Shown piece by piece: positions 41,836 through 52,560 of a DNA stretch of 64,000 bases (position 1 is its first letter; each line of letters starts with the position of its first letter). The notes below the pieces were generated by a model that saw nothing but the letters and a program-made list of their open reading frames with translations, ran no database searches and was not told the DNA's origin. Source of the stretch: Alistipes sp. (GTDB lineage: Bacteria; Bacteroidota; Bacteroidia; Bacteroidales; Rikenellaceae); assembly GCA_017520545.1 (NCBI GenBank), contig JAFXFM010000022.1:1-64000 (forward strand), read 5' to 3'. The position numbers were made by a program, and so were the translations under genes.

Positions 41836-44001
41836 ATGACTAAGATGAAAGAGAGAAAGACAAAGCGAACAACGAAGAAAGGGAAGAAGATTTCATTTAA
41901 CGACCGTGCGGGATTTATCGTGAATATATTTCGCGAATTGCCCGAAAAGCGGTTCTCACTAAAATATCTCGCCGCAGCATCGGGCGGTGCCGACCGCGAT
42001 GGTCGCAACCTCACAATGAGCATTCTCGAAACTCTGCTCGAACAGGGCTATATCGAGATGGAGGGCAAGGGCAAATACCACCTGAGCCGCAGCAAGATGC
42101 CTCGTTACGAGGGTGTAGTCGATATGTCCGCCTCGGGTGCGATGTATGTGCAGTGCGAGGAGTTGGAGAGCGATGTATTTGTGCATCAGCGCAACACCCG
42201 CAACGCCTTGGACGGCGACCGCGTGGAGGTTATCGTAACCCACACTTCGCGCAATGGTGCCAAGGAGGGCGAGATTTCAAAAATTTTGGCACGCTCACAG
42301 CGTTGCTATGCAGGTCGCATGGAGATTGCTTCACGCACTACGGCCATCGTAGTACCCGACTCACGAAAGATGCCTGTCGATATCGCCATTTCGCTCAAAA
42401 AATACCCACACCTCAAACAAGATGACAAGGTTGCTGTACGTATCGCAGATTGGCGCAATGGCGACCGACTACCACAGGGAGAGCTGGTCGATGTACTCGG
42501 AATTTCGGGCGACAACGATGCCGAGATGCACGCCATTTTGCTCGAATACGACCTACCATATCGCTTCGAGGAGCAGGTGGAGCGTGCTGCCGAGAAGATT
42601 GACGGGCGCATCACCGAGCGCGATATTGCCGAGCGCAGGGATATGCGCAATGTACCTACGCTCACCATCGACCCTGCCGATGCGAAGGACTTCGACGATG
42701 CACTCTCGATTCGTCCGATCGGCAAGGAGCAGTGGGAGGTAGGCGTGCATATTGCCGACGTTACACACTACGTTAAGCCCGATACCACGATTGACGACGA
42801 GGCGATAGAACGAGGCACATCGGTATATCTCGTGGATAGAACAATTCCGATGTTGCCGGAGCGACTCTGCAACGAGTTGTGTTCGCTCCGTCCGCACGAA
42901 GACAAGCTCTGTTTCTCCGCCATATTCCACATCGACGAGAAGGGTAAAATCTCGCAGGAGTGGTTTGGTCGCACCATAATTCACTCCGACCGTCGCTTCA
43001 CATACGAGGAGGCACAACAGATTATCGAGTCGGGCGAAGGCGAGATGAGGGAGGAGATTTTGACAATGCACCGCATAGCGCAGACTCTCCGCAAGGAGCG
43101 TTACCGTAAGGGAGCGATAGCCTTCTCGCGCCGCGAAGCCAAGTTCCACCTCGACGAGCAGGGACACCCTACGGGCGTATATTTCAAGGTACAGAAGGAG
43201 GCGAACCAACTTATCGAGGAGTTTATGCTTCTCGCCAACCGTCGTGTGGCGGAGTTCTGCGCACGAGCTCACGGCAAGGAGCGCACGATGATTTTCCGTG
43301 TTCACGACACACCAAACAGCGACAAGTTTGAGCGTTTCCGCACCTTTATACTTCGCTTCGGACATATCTTTAAATCGCCACTCGACAAGGGTAATGCCGC
43401 AGCAAAAGAGTTGAACAAGTTGCTCGCCTCGATAAAGGGCAAGCCCGAGGAAAATGTGGTTTCGACACTCGCTATTCGTTCGATGGCGAAGGCGGTATAT
43501 ACCACCGATAACATAGGGCACTATGGCTTGGCATTCCCATACTACACCCACTTCACATCGCCAATTCGACGCTACCCCGATATGATGGTACATCGTCTGT
43601 TGCAACGCTACCTCGATGGTAAACGCTCTGCCGACCGCGACTTCTACGAAACACGTTGCACCCACTGTTCCGAGCGCGAGGTTGTGGCTGCCGAAGCGGA
43701 ACGAGCTTCGATAAAGTACAAGATGGTGGAGTTTATGGCGGATAAAATCGGTGAAGAGTTCGACGGCCATATCTCAGGTATGAGCGAATGGGGAATTTTT
43801 GTTGAATTGGAGAACTCGATTGTAGAGGGAATGATGCTTATGCGCGACATTCCGGGCGATTACTACCAATTCGACGAAGAGCGATACGAAGTCTATGGAC
43901 ACTCCACGGGTAAAGTCTTTACCATAGGCGACAAGGTGCGTATTCGCGTTAAAAGCGCCGACCTGCGACGCCGACTTTTGGATTTCGAATACGTGGGATA
44001 G
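41836..44001 (+). CDS. rnr: Ribonuclease R
   Basis: Processive 3'-5' exoribonuclease of the RNB family, 721 residues from ATG 41836. The order is a basic N-terminal extension and winged-helix region, two cold-shock domains (about 75-230), and the RNB catalytic domain with DPADAKDFDDALS near residue 280, whose aspartates bind metal. A C-terminal S1 domain starts around FDGHISGMSEWGIFVELE. An in-frame GTG at 41803 is possible but would add only a short basic stretch. A terminator follows. Confidence 0.95.
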   Translation: MTKMKERKTKRTTKKGKKISFNDRAGFIVNIFRELPEKRFSLKYLAAASGGADRDGRNLTMSILETLLEQGYIEMEGKGKYHLSRSKMPRYEGVVDMSASGAMYVQCEELESDVFVHQRNTRNALDGDRVEVIVTHTSRNGAKEGEISKILARSQRCYAGRMEIASRTTAIVVPDSRKMPVDIAISLKKYPHLKQDDKVAVRIADWRNGDRLPQGELVDVLGISGDNDAEMHAILLEYDLPYRFEEQVERAAEKIDGRITERDIAERRDMRNVPTLTIDPADAKDFDDALSIRPIGKEQWEVGVHIADVTHYVKPDTTIDDEAIERGTSVYLVDRTIPMLPERLCNELCSLRPHEDKLCFSAIFHIDEKGKISQEWFGRTIIHSDRRFTYEEAQQIIESGEGEMREEILTMHRIAQTLRKERYRKGAIAFSRREAKFHLDEQGHPTGVYFKVQKEANQLIEEFMLLANRRVAEFCARAHGKERTMIFRVHDTPNSDKFERFRTFILRFGHIFKSPLDKGNAAAKELNKLLASIKGKPEENVVSTLAIRSMAKAVYTTDNIGHYGLAFPYYTHFTSPIRRYPDMMVHRLLQRYLDGKRSADRDFYETRCTHCSEREVVAAEAERASIKYKMVEFMADKIGEEFDGHISGMSEWGIFVELENSIVEGMMLMRDIPGDYYQFDEERYEVYGHSTGKVFTIGDKVRIRVKSADLRRRLLDFEYVG

Positions 44002-44023
44002 CATCGCATACCGCAATATAACG

Positions 44024-44050
44024 AGGGACTTTTGGTAAAAAAGTCCCTTT
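44024..44050 (+). terminator. Terminator of rnr
   Basis: A 9-bp stem, agggacttt with aaagtccct, is followed by TTT and an A-rich stretch. Confidence 0.75.
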
Positions 44051-44054
44051 AAAA

Positions 44055-44085
44055 TTGCCATTTCACAAAATTATTGTTACCTTTG
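44055..44085 (+). promoter_or_regulatory. Promoter of the DUF4301 gene
   Basis: TTG at 44055-44057, a 20-bp spacer and TACCTTTG at 44078-44085, 35 bp before the ATG. Confidence 0.75.
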
Positions 44086-44120
44086 AATGATATTGAAGAA
44101 GTCTTAAAACTACAACTAGT

Positions 44121-45554
44121 ATGTTTACTAAAAATCAGATTCACGAGATTGAAGCTCACGGCTTGACCGTAGCACAGGTTGAGGCTCAAATCGAAGCCTT
44201 TAAACGAGGTTTTCCTTCGCTCGAAGTGGTAAAGGCGGCATCGCCAGAAGATGGTATCACCTGTCTCTCGGAGGAGGCTTGCGAGGCGGCTGTAAAGCAC
44301 TACGACAAAGTGTCGGAGCAACTCGAAGTGGTAAAATTTGTCCCTGCATCGGGCGCAGCAACACGAATGTTTAAGGAGTTGTTCGAGTTTGTAAACGACA
44401 ACAAACGCGGTAAGGGCATTGACACCCTATTGCAGGATATTGAAAAGTTTGCCTTCTACGAGGAGTTGAAGGCTACGGGCGTGGATTTCAGCGACGACAA
44501 GGCTGTTGTCTCGGCAATTATCAAGGCAGGACTGAACTACGGTGCAAAACCAAAGGGATTGGTAACCTTCCACAACTACGAAGATGGTGCCCGCAAGGCC
44601 ATCGAAGAGCATCTGATGGAGGGTGCGCAGTACGCTGCATCGAAGGGTGTTTCGCGCCTTCACTTTACCGTTTCGCCTGAGCATAAGTCGGCATTCAAAG
44701 CGTTGCTCGACGAGCGTGTAGCAAAGTACGAGACGAAGTTCGGCATCAAGTACGATATCTCCTTCTCGGAGCAGAAGTCCTCGACCGACACTATCGCAGT
44801 AAATCCCGACAACACCCCATTCCTAACCGACGAGGGCAAGTTGTTGTTCCGCCCTGCGGGACACGGGGCATTGCTCTCGAATTTGAACGATATTGAGGCA
44901 GATGTAATTTTTGTAAAGAATATAGACAACGTAACAACCGACGCTCTGCGTGGCGACACCATTCGCTACAAGAAGGCGTTGGCCGGCATACTTCTCGACC
45001 TCCAAGCGCAGACCTTCGCCCATTTGGAGGCGTTACGCGAGGGCACTGCAAACCTTGCCGAAGTTGCCGAGTTTGTAGAGAAAAAACTCTGCACCAAACT
45101 CCCTGCCGAGTACGATGCGGCGCTGTTGGAGTCGTTGCTCAACCGCCCAATTCGCGTCTGCGGTATGGTACGCAACGAGGGAGAGCCTGGTGGTGGACCG
45201 TTCTGGGTTAAGAACAACGATGGCACTCAATCGTTGCAGATTGCCGAGTCGAGCCAGATCTCTGCCGAGGATATGCCGCTTATGAAGGAGGCGACTCACT
45301 TCAACCCTGTCGATTTGGTCTGCGGTGTACGTCGTGCCGACGGCTCGAAGTTCGATTTGATGGGCTACACCGACCCAAAGACGGGCTTCATATCGTCGAA
45401 GTCGAGCGGTGGTCGCGAGTTGCGTGCGCAGGAGTTACCGGGATTGTGGAATGGTGCAATGGCGAAGTGGAACACCATATTCGTAGACGTGCCTATTTCG
45501 ACCTTCTCGCCTGTAAAGGTGGTACAGGACCTGCTCCGTCCACAACATCAATAG
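44121..45554 (+). CDS. DUF4301 family protein
   Basis: A 477-residue cytosolic protein of a Bacteroidota-enriched family of unknown function. The segment KFVPASGAATRMFKELFEF near residue 73 is the family hallmark. It resembles the glycine-rich nucleotide loop of NTP transferases, as do the later GHGALLSNLNDIEADVIFVKNIDNV and VRNEGEPGGGPFW segments. A nucleotidyltransferase-like fold is therefore plausible but not shown. It has its own promoter. The hexosaminidase gene follows 31 bp later, possibly on the same transcript. Confidence 0.85.
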   Translation: MFTKNQIHEIEAHGLTVAQVEAQIEAFKRGFPSLEVVKAASPEDGITCLSEEACEAAVKHYDKVSEQLEVVKFVPASGAATRMFKELFEFVNDNKRGKGIDTLLQDIEKFAFYEELKATGVDFSDDKAVVSAIIKAGLNYGAKPKGLVTFHNYEDGARKAIEEHLMEGAQYAASKGVSRLHFTVSPEHKSAFKALLDERVAKYETKFGIKYDISFSEQKSSTDTIAVNPDNTPFLTDEGKLLFRPAGHGALLSNLNDIEADVIFVKNIDNVTTDALRGDTIRYKKALAGILLDLQAQTFAHLEALREGTANLAEVAEFVEKKLCTKLPAEYDAALLESLLNRPIRVCGMVRNEGEPGGGPFWVKNNDGTQSLQIAESSQISAEDMPLMKEATHFNPVDLVCGVRRADGSKFDLMGYTDPKTGFISSKSSGGRELRAQELPGLWNGAMAKWNTIFVDVPISTFSPVKVVQDLLRPQHQ

Positions 45555-45585
45555 TGAAACTACAACCAAATAACAATTTAGAGAT

Positions 45586-47463
45586 ATGAAGAGTATTAAA
45601 TTTTTATTGTGCTGCCTCGTAATGGTTTGCAGCGCAGGTGTACTTGTCGCACAGGAGTTGATTCCTACTCCGGTAGAGGTTTCGTACAAGGGCAAGAAAA
45701 AGGTGAAGATCGAGAACGTAGATGCGCAAGTTGATGCGTCGCTCAATCTTCCGGAGGAGGGTTACACCCTCGAAATTAAGGGTACGACCGCTGTACTCCG
45801 TGCCAAGACTGCACAGGGTTTGGTTTGGGCAAAGGCTACCCTTGCACAACTCCACGACAGCGAGGGTTTGGTACGCATCGCAAAAATTAAGGACTACCCC
45901 GCTTTCCCAATTCGTGGCTTTATGCACGATACAGGTCGTAACTTCCGCTCGGTGGAGAACCTCAAAAAGGATATCGACCTCTTCTCGGCATACAAGCTCA
46001 ACGTTTTCCACTGGCACCTCACCGACACCCCCGCTTGGCGTGTCGAGAGCCATTGCTACCCACAACTCAACGACCCTAAGTACTGCCCAGCAGCGCGTAA
46101 TCCGGGCAAGTTCTACACCTACAACGACATTCGCGAGGTTATCAAGTATGCCAAGGAGCGTGGTGTAATGATTATCCCTGAGCTCGATATCCCCGGCCAT
46201 AGCCAATACTTCTGGACCATATTCGGCTGCCAAATGGAGAGCGAAAAGGGTATGAAAATTTTGGACAAACTCTTTGCCGAGTTCTTCGCCGAGATTCCTG
46301 CTGAGGATTGCCCTTATATCCACCTCGGCTCGGACGAGGTACGTCGTAAGATGAAGGATGCAGAGGGTTTTGTTCGCCACTACGAGCAGATGCTGGCAAA
46401 GCACAACCGTATTCCTCTGGTTTGGGATCCTGGTATCAAGCCGTCATCGACCACCATTTGCCAGATTTGGAACGAGGCTATCAAAAATAGCATCGCCGAG
46501 AATAAGACCTACAAAAACCCTTATCTCGACTCATATATGGGCTACCTCAACCACAGTAACCCTGTAAACAATATGCACCGCCACTTCCTTCACCAGATGT
46601 GTGCTGCTGACAGCGGCAACGATCGTGCTTTGGGAGGTATTCTCTGTTTGTGGAACGACGTACGCCTTGCTTCGGAGGAGCAGCTCTTCCCAATCAACGG
46701 TATGCCACTCGTAATGCTCCCATTCGCAGAGCGTGCCTGGGTAGGTGGTGCCGGTTACGGCCTTACATACGATATGCTCGTTCCAGGACCTGAGAATCAG
46801 GGATACCACGACCTCGTAGCTTTCGAGAAGAAGATGATATATCATCGCGACCACCAATTCAAGGATGTAGACTGCCACTGGGTTGCAAATGCACATATTC
46901 CTTGGCAGGTAACAATTCCTCAGGCGCAGGGCGCAAAGATGGAGGATATGAAGTGGGAAAAGGCTTACGGAGGCTCGGTAAATCTCCACGCCTTTGCAAG
47001 TGCCCACGACGGCTACACAGGCGAGAAGCGAGTTGCTTGGCTCAAAACCGAAATCTACTCGGAGACAGACCGTGAGATTCGCGCTTGGGTAAGCCTCGAA
47101 ACTCCATCGCGTTCGACTCGTCGTTCGGCAGGCGTTGGTGAGCAGGGCGAGTGGGAGACCGGCGGCAAAGTAACTATCAATGGCGAACCTGTTGTGCCTC
47201 CTACACCTTGGAAGGAGCCGGGAATGTATTCGTACCATTTCAGCACCTACAAGTATGCAGATATTCAGAACTTGGCTTGGACAAACGAGCAGTTGTTCTG
47301 GATGCGTGAGCCTGCGAAGATTAAGTTGAAGAAGGGCTGGAACACCCTCCTTATCGAGGCTCCACTTCACTACAAGACCCCATTCTGGTACGTTTCGTTC
47401 TCACCTGTCGAGGTGGGCGCAGATGGTCGTTGGACCGAGGTTCAGGGCTTGCAGTACCGATAG
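45586..47463 (+). CDS. Secreted beta-N-acetylhexosaminidase, GH20
   Basis: Releases terminal GlcNAc or GalNAc from glycans. The 625-residue protein has a signal peptide (cleavage near VAQ-E, residue 23), a small GH20b-like N-terminal domain, and the catalytic barrel from about residue 107. Inside the barrel are FHWHLTDTPAWRVES near 141, IPELDIPGHSQYFW near 197 and the catalytic Asp-Glu pair in HLGSDEV (Asp250-Glu251). A C-terminal beta region of about 150 residues may bind carbohydrate. Such enzymes commonly attack host mucin or recycle peptidoglycan sugars. Strong terminator downstream. Confidence 0.93.
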   Translation: MKSIKFLLCCLVMVCSAGVLVAQELIPTPVEVSYKGKKKVKIENVDAQVDASLNLPEEGYTLEIKGTTAVLRAKTAQGLVWAKATLAQLHDSEGLVRIAKIKDYPAFPIRGFMHDTGRNFRSVENLKKDIDLFSAYKLNVFHWHLTDTPAWRVESHCYPQLNDPKYCPAARNPGKFYTYNDIREVIKYAKERGVMIIPELDIPGHSQYFWTIFGCQMESEKGMKILDKLFAEFFAEIPAEDCPYIHLGSDEVRRKMKDAEGFVRHYEQMLAKHNRIPLVWDPGIKPSSTTICQIWNEAIKNSIAENKTYKNPYLDSYMGYLNHSNPVNNMHRHFLHQMCAADSGNDRALGGILCLWNDVRLASEEQLFPINGMPLVMLPFAERAWVGGAGYGLTYDMLVPGPENQGYHDLVAFEKKMIYHRDHQFKDVDCHWVANAHIPWQVTIPQAQGAKMEDMKWEKAYGGSVNLHAFASAHDGYTGEKRVAWLKTEIYSETDREIRAWVSLETPSRSTRRSAGVGEQGEWETGGKVTINGEPVVPPTPWKEPGMYSYHFSTYKYADIQNLAWTNEQLFWMREPAKIKLKKGWNTLLIEAPLHYKTPFWYVSFSPVEVGADGRWTEVQGLQYR

Positions 47464-47485
47464 GTCTATACCTTATATAATATAT

Positions 47486-47524
47486 AATAAATAAGGACTT
47501 CCGCGTGTGAAGTCCTTATTTATT
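47486..47524. terminator. Terminator after the GH20 gene, bidirectional
   Basis: A perfect 16-bp stem (47486-47501 with 47509-47524) with a 7-base loop and A/T-rich flanks. It could also end the convergent acyl-CoA ligase gene. Confidence 0.85.
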
Positions 47525-47553
47525 TGGGGCTATTAGCCTTTGGTTTTTTACTT

Positions 47554-49449
47554 TTATAGCAATTTAGAGAGCGACTCCAAGTTTTTCTCGTTAAGGAGTT
47601 GCTTACCCTCGGCGGTGTAAGCATAGTCGATACGCTCCTTAAAATACGCCTCAACCTTGTTGCGAACAACCTTCATTGTGCTGTTTACCAAACCATTTTG
47701 CTCGGTGAACGGCTCATCGACAATCGCCAAAGCCGCAGGCAGCCATCTATCAGGGAACTCTTCGCCGAACTCGCCACCCGTACGATACTTACGAATCTCG
47801 GCATCGAGCATATCCGCCGCTGCCGTCGCCTTATCCTCGGCATCTGCCACAGCACGGCGCAAAGCCTCCTTGTTAGGTACTACAATAGCTATAGTGTATG
47901 GATTTTGGTTGTTGTGAAGAATAATCTGGTCGATATATGGCGACTTATCCACCATCGCCTCCTCCATACCCTCGGGGCTATACTTCTCTCCATCGCTCGA
48001 AATCAACAAACTCTTGAAGCGACCCAACACGTAGAGGAAACCGTCCTTACCCATATATCCCATATCGCCCGTATGGAGCCAACCGTCAATGACCGTCTCG
48101 GCAGTGGCAGACTGGTTCTTCCAATAGCCCGCCATAACATTTTCGCCCTTGATGACGATTTCGCCCTTCTCGCCCACAGGCATTTCGTTGCCCTCGTCGT
48201 CGAGAATACGCAAGTCGAGTGGCTGAATCAACTGTCCCGACGAGCCGAAGCGATGCTGCTTCTTGCCGTATGTATTGGTCGAGATGATAGGCGTAGCCTC
48301 CGAAAGGCCATAACCCTGATACATCGGAATACCGATCGCGTAGAAGAATCGCTGCAACTCGGCATCGAGCAACGCACCACCACCAACGAAGAATCGCAAC
48401 TCGCCACCAAAAGCCTCACGCACCTTGCTGAACAAAATTTTATCGAACAACGCCACGAGCGGTTTCAGAATAAAACGCCAACCCTTACCCTTGGTGTAGC
48501 CGTCTTGGTTATACTCGTATGCTGTCTTCAACGCAAAGCGGAACAACTTCTCGGTCGTTGCACCTTTGGCGTGAATCGACGCCTCGATATTCTTGCGGAA
48601 ACTCTTTGCCAACGCAGGCACCGAGAGGAGATAGTAAGGTTTCACCTCGCGGATATTACCCGGCACGTTACGGAGTGTTTCGAGTGCGGTTTTGCCCACC
48701 TGCACGGTAGCCACCGATGCACCACAAGCGATAATGATGTAGAAGCCGCAGACGTGAGCGAAGCAGTGGTCGAGCGGAAGGATAATCAACGTACGCTTAT
48801 CCGACGGCACGGTGATTCGCGACTGCGCCTGTTCGACATTTGCCGTATAGTTGCGGTGAGTAAGCACCACACCCTTTGGATCTGCCGTAGTTCCCGAGGT
48901 GTAGGTGATTGTGGCGTAGTCGTCGTTCTCGATAGCACGACCAATAGCCAAAAACTCCTCCTCGTGCTCGGCAAGATGCTTATCGCCCAACTGCTTCAAC
49001 GCCTCCAACGACATCTCGTTCTTTTCGAGCTCTACCTCGTCGTAGACAATGATATGCTTCAATAACGGCAACTGCTTCTTGATACGGCGAATCTTTGGCA
49101 ACTGATACTTCGACACGAATATAGCCACCACATCGGCGTGGCGAAGACGAAAGAGGAGGTCGTTCGACTCCTCCAACTTTATCGACAGCGGAACGCTGAT
49201 TGCACCCGCATAGAGGAGTCCCAACTCCGAGATAATCCAGTTGTTGCAACCCTCTGCCAAAATCGAAATGGTCTGCTTTGGCTCGATTCCGAGAGCCACC
49301 AAACCCGCACCGACGCGCAAAACCTCACGTTTCGCTTCGGCATAGGTGGTCGATTCCCAAACTTTACCGTGCTTCTCAACGAGGAACTCCTTGTTACCAT
49401 ACTCGGCAACAGCACCCTCGAAAAGATCTATAATTGTTCGTTTCACCAT
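47554..49449 (-). CDS. Long-chain fatty acid-CoA ligase (AMP-binding)
   Basis: Activates fatty acids to acyl-CoA or acyl-AMP. The 631-residue protein has the ANL motifs: P-loop ATITYTSGTTADPKGVVLTH near residue 180, a YGLSEATPIIST-type A4/A5 block near 370, GWLHTGDMGYMGKDG near 435 and the hinge LGRFKSLLISSDGEKYSPEGME. This is the long-chain type common in Bacteroidota. It begins 3 bp after the lepA stop, so cotranscription is very likely. Whether it works in degradation or in lipid remodelling is not shown. Confidence 0.92.
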   Translation of the reverse strand: MVKRTIIDLFEGAVAEYGNKEFLVEKHGKVWESTTYAEAKREVLRVGAGLVALGIEPKQTISILAEGCNNWIISELGLLYAGAISVPLSIKLEESNDLLFRLRHADVVAIFVSKYQLPKIRRIKKQLPLLKHIIVYDEVELEKNEMSLEALKQLGDKHLAEHEEEFLAIGRAIENDDYATITYTSGTTADPKGVVLTHRNYTANVEQAQSRITVPSDKRTLIILPLDHCFAHVCGFYIIIACGASVATVQVGKTALETLRNVPGNIREVKPYYLLSVPALAKSFRKNIEASIHAKGATTEKLFRFALKTAYEYNQDGYTKGKGWRFILKPLVALFDKILFSKVREAFGGELRFFVGGGALLDAELQRFFYAIGIPMYQGYGLSEATPIISTNTYGKKQHRFGSSGQLIQPLDLRILDDEGNEMPVGEKGEIVIKGENVMAGYWKNQSATAETVIDGWLHTGDMGYMGKDGFLYVLGRFKSLLISSDGEKYSPEGMEEAMVDKSPYIDQIILHNNQNPYTIAIVVPNKEALRRAVADAEDKATAAADMLDAEIRKYRTGGEFGEEFPDRWLPAALAIVDEPFTEQNGLVNSTMKVVRNKVEAYFKERIDYAYTAEGKQLLNEKNLESLSKLL

Positions 49450-49452
49450 AAT

Positions 49453-51243
49453 TTAATCCATTTTTAACACTGCAAGGAAGGCTGTCTGCGGCACCTGCAC
49501 CTGACCAATCTGGCGCATACGCTTCTTTCCCGCCTTCTGCTTTTCGAGCAACTTACGCTTACGCGAAATATCACCACCATAGCACTTCGCCGTAACATCC
49601 TTACGCACCGCCTTGACGGTCTCGCGAGCGATAATCTTCGCACCGATAGCCGCCTGAATAGCGATATCGAACTGCTGGCGCGGTATCAGCTCCTTCAACT
49701 TCTCGCACATCTTGCGACCAAAGTCGTAGGCGTGGTCGGCATATATCAGCGACGACAGCGCATCAACCGGATCGCCATTTAATAAAATATCCAACTTTGC
49801 CAACTTACTAACCTCGTAGCCCGTACGATGGTAGTCGAACGAAGCGTAACCCTTCGAGATACTCTTCAACTTATCGTAGAAGTCGAAGACTATCTCCGAC
49901 AACGGCATCTCGAAATTGACCTCCACACGGTCCTGTGTAATGTAAGTCTGATTTTTCAGCACACCGCGCTTGTCGATGCAGAGCTTCATCACCGGGCCGA
50001 GGAAGTCCGCCTTGGTGATAATCTGCGCAAGAATATATGGCTCTTCAATCTTCTCAATCTTGGTTACCTCAGGCAAGCCCGATGGGTTGTGCACCTCGAC
50101 AACATCGCCCATTGTGGTCGTAATTTTGTACGACACGTTAGGCACAGTTGTAATAACGTCCATATCGAACTCGCGGTAGAGTCGCTCCTGAATAATCTCC
50201 ATATGCAACAGACCGAGGAAACCGCAACGGAAACCGAAGCCGAGCGCCAACGAACTCTCGGGCTCGAAGGTCAGCGAGGCGTCATTCAGTTGCAACTTTT
50301 CGAGCGATGCACGCAAATCCTCATACTGGTCCGCCTCAACAGGATAGACACCCGCAAATACCATAGGCTTAACGTCCTCGAAGCCGGCAATAGCCTCCGT
50401 ACAAGGCTTGGCAACCGAGGTAATAGTATCGCCCACCTTCACATCTTTCGAATCCTTAATACCCGAGCAGATATAGCCCACATTGCCCGCCTTCAACTCG
50501 GCGCAAGGTTGCCTCTTCAACTTCAAAACACCAATCTCATCGGCATCGTACTCCTCGCCCGTATTGAAAAACTTAACGTGCTCGCCCTTACGAATCGAGC
50601 CGTTAAAGATACGGAAGTAGGCGATAATGCCTCGGAATGGATTGAACACCGAGTCGAAAATCAACGCCTGCAATGGAGCATTCTCGTCGCCCTTCGGAGC
50701 CGGAACACGACTTACAATCGCCTCCAACACCTCCTCGACACCCTCGCCCGTCTTACCCGAGGCGCAGAGTATATCATCGTGATCGCAACCGAGCAAATCG
50801 ACGATTTGGTCTTTCACCTCGTCAATCATTGCCGACGGCATATCTATCTTATTGAGTACCGGAATAATCTCCAAGTCGTTACCGAATGCGAGATAGAGGT
50901 TCGAGATTGTCTGCGCCTGAATACCCTGCGTAGCATCGACAACCAGCAACGCACCCTCGCACGAAGCGATAGCACGCGACACCTCATACGAAAAATCGAC
51001 GTGTCCCGGGGTATCAATCAAATTGAGTGTATATTGTTCGCCATCACGCGCCACATAGTTCATCTGAATGGCGTGCGACTTAATCGTAATACCCTTCTCG
51101 CGTTCGAGGTCCATATCGTCCAACACCTGCGACTGCATCTCGCGCTGATTGAGTGTGTTGGTAGCCTCTAACAAGCGGTCCGCCAAGGTAGATTTACCGT
51201 GGTCGATATGGGCAATAATACAAAAATTTCTTATCTTCTTCAT
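49453..51243 (-). CDS. lepA: Elongation factor 4 (LepA)
   Basis: Ribosome-binding translational GTPase. The 596-residue protein has G1 [14 protein letters not shown] near residue 11, G3 DTPGHVDF near 78, G4 NKIDMPSA near 132, the EF-G-like domains, and the LepA-specific C-terminal domain ending in the basic [20 protein letters not shown]. Full length. It has its own -7 box at 51252 and is followed by the acyl-CoA ligase gene. Confidence 0.97.
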   Translation of the reverse strand: MKKIRNFCIIAHIDHGKSTLADRLLEATNTLNQREMQSQVLDDMDLEREKGITIKSHAIQMNYVARDGEQYTLNLIDTPGHVDFSYEVSRAIASCEGALLVVDATQGIQAQTISNLYLAFGNDLEIIPVLNKIDMPSAMIDEVKDQIVDLLGCDHDDILCASGKTGEGVEEVLEAIVSRVPAPKGDENAPLQALIFDSVFNPFRGIIAYFRIFNGSIRKGEHVKFFNTGEEYDADEIGVLKLKRQPCAELKAGNVGYICSGIKDSKDVKVGDTITSVAKPCTEAIAGFEDVKPMVFAGVYPVEADQYEDLRASLEKLQLNDASLTFEPESSLALGFGFRCGFLGLLHMEIIQERLYREFDMDVITTVPNVSYKITTTMGDVVEVHNPSGLPEVTKIEKIEEPYILAQIITKADFLGPVMKLCIDKRGVLKNQTYITQDRVEVNFEMPLSEIVFDFYDKLKSISKGYASFDYHRTGYEVSKLAKLDILLNGDPVDALSSLIYADHAYDFGRKMCEKLKELIPRQQFDIAIQAAIGAKIIARETVKAVRKDVTAKCYGGDISRKRKLLEKQKAGKKRMRQIGQVQVPQTAFLAVLKMD

Positions 51244-51251
51244 AATCGCGG

Positions 51252-51259
51252 CAAAGATA
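51252..51259 (-). promoter_or_regulatory. lepA -7 box
   Basis: TATCTTTG on the minus strand, only 8 bp upstream of the lepA ATG. The expected -33 position abuts an aattaaa heptad array. Confidence 0.6.
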
Positions 51260-51280
51260 GTAAAAAAGTCGCAGACTTTT

Positions 51281-51308
51281 AATTAAAAATTAAAAATTAA
51301 GAATTAAA
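51281..51308. repeat. Heptad array aattaaa upstream of lepA
   Basis: Four 7-bp units: aattaaa, aattaaa, aattaag, aattaaa. The third unit carries a single change. Confidence 0.85.
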
Positions 51309-51323
51309 AGTTGTTCATTGACC

Positions 51324-52547
51324 CTATAACGCTATCTTTTTGACGATTCGTTCGGTCGTGCCACGATGCTGCTCGACATAGAGTTTGGCAACGACAGATA
51401 GTCGTGCGAGATAGTCGGCATCGCTCTTTAACTCATCGAACCACGACTGCAACTCCCTCTCGTTTTTGACCGAGCGACCTACGCCCAGAGCTATTAAATC
51501 GCGGGCCTCCTTAAACTTGTGATATCGCTTGCCAAAGGCGACCGGAATGCCATAAACCGCCGCCTCCAACGTATTGTGAATACCTGCACCAAAACCGCCA
51601 CCCACATACGCCCACTCTGCCGAGCCATAAACCCTCGACAGCAAGCCCATAGTATCGAGCACAAGCACCTGCTTATCAGACATTTCCACACCCTCACACT
51701 GCGTATATCGCACCGCCTTTGTTTCGTGCAAAATACGCTCTATCCGATGCCCGTCCATCTCGTGCGGTGCAATAACAAATTTCACATCGGGATTGGCCTT
51801 AATCAGCGGCAATAGAATCTCCTCGTCGGGAGCCCACGTAGAGCCTGCAACAAAGAGGCGGCTATCGCCTTTAAATTGCTCCACAACCTCCACCTTCTCG
51901 GCGCTGTCGGCAATGGTCTGCACCCTGTCGAAGCGGGTATCTCCTGCCACCACAACATTCTCCACACCAATTTCGGCAAGCAACTTTTTCGACGCCTCGT
52001 CCTGCACGAAAATCGTCTCGAAAACCCCGAGTGCCTTGCGCCAAATACCACCAAATGGGCGATTGAAAAATATGGAGTTACGACGAAAAATTGATGACAC
52101 AATAAAGGTGCGTATATTGCGCTTGCCCAACTCGGTGAGCATATTGAGCCAAAACTCATATTTCACAAATATCGCAATTTTAGGTCTTGCCGCATCGAGG
52201 AATTGCACAACCTCGCGTTTGGTATCCTGCGGGATGTAGAAGACGTAGTCGGCATTCGGATAGTTTTTGCGCACCTCGTAGCCCGAAGGCGAGAAGAAGG
52301 TTAATAAAATTTTGTAGTCGGGATAATTCTCCTTTATATAATCGACAAGCGGTCGTCCCTGCTCGAAGTCGCCCAGCGATGCGACGTGTATCCAGACGAT
52401 ATTATGTTCGTTGCCTATCGTCTCGCGCATACGTTCCACCATACCCCTGCGACCATCACACCACTGCTTCGCCTTTCGATTGAAAAGCGACGCAAAGCGG
52501 ATAAGTGCGGCGTACACCGCCATACAGAGAGTGTAAAGCAACTTCAT
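51324..52547 (-). CDS. waaA: Kdo transferase
   Basis: Adds 3-deoxy-D-manno-octulosonate to lipid A precursor at the inner membrane. The 407-residue protein has an N-terminal membrane anchor and the GT30 signatures: IVWIHVASLGDFEQGRPLVD near residue 48, LLTFFSPSGYEVRKNY near 80, and a C-terminal half with GSTWAPDEEILLP and GGGFGAGIHNTLEAAVYGIPVAFG. It is the third gene in transcription order of the minus-strand cluster pepE, yraN, waaA. yraN ends 14 bp upstream of its start. Confidence 0.93.
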   Translation of the reverse strand: MKLLYTLCMAVYAALIRFASLFNRKAKQWCDGRRGMVERMRETIGNEHNIVWIHVASLGDFEQGRPLVDYIKENYPDYKILLTFFSPSGYEVRKNYPNADYVFYIPQDTKREVVQFLDAARPKIAIFVKYEFWLNMLTELGKRNIRTFIVSSIFRRNSIFFNRPFGGIWRKALGVFETIFVQDEASKKLLAEIGVENVVVAGDTRFDRVQTIADSAEKVEVVEQFKGDSRLFVAGSTWAPDEEILLPLIKANPDVKFVIAPHEMDGHRIERILHETKAVRYTQCEGVEMSDKQVLVLDTMGLLSRVYGSAEWAYVGGGFGAGIHNTLEAAVYGIPVAFGKRYHKFKEARDLIALGVGRSVKNERELQSWFDELKSDADYLARLSVVAKLYVEQHRGTTERIVKKIAL

Positions 52548-52560
52548 TATCTATCTATTT

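Noticed and set aside
47599..49065. 488-codon open frame antisense to the acyl-CoA ligase gene
   Set aside because: The sense gene has all ANL motifs; the antisense product has none.
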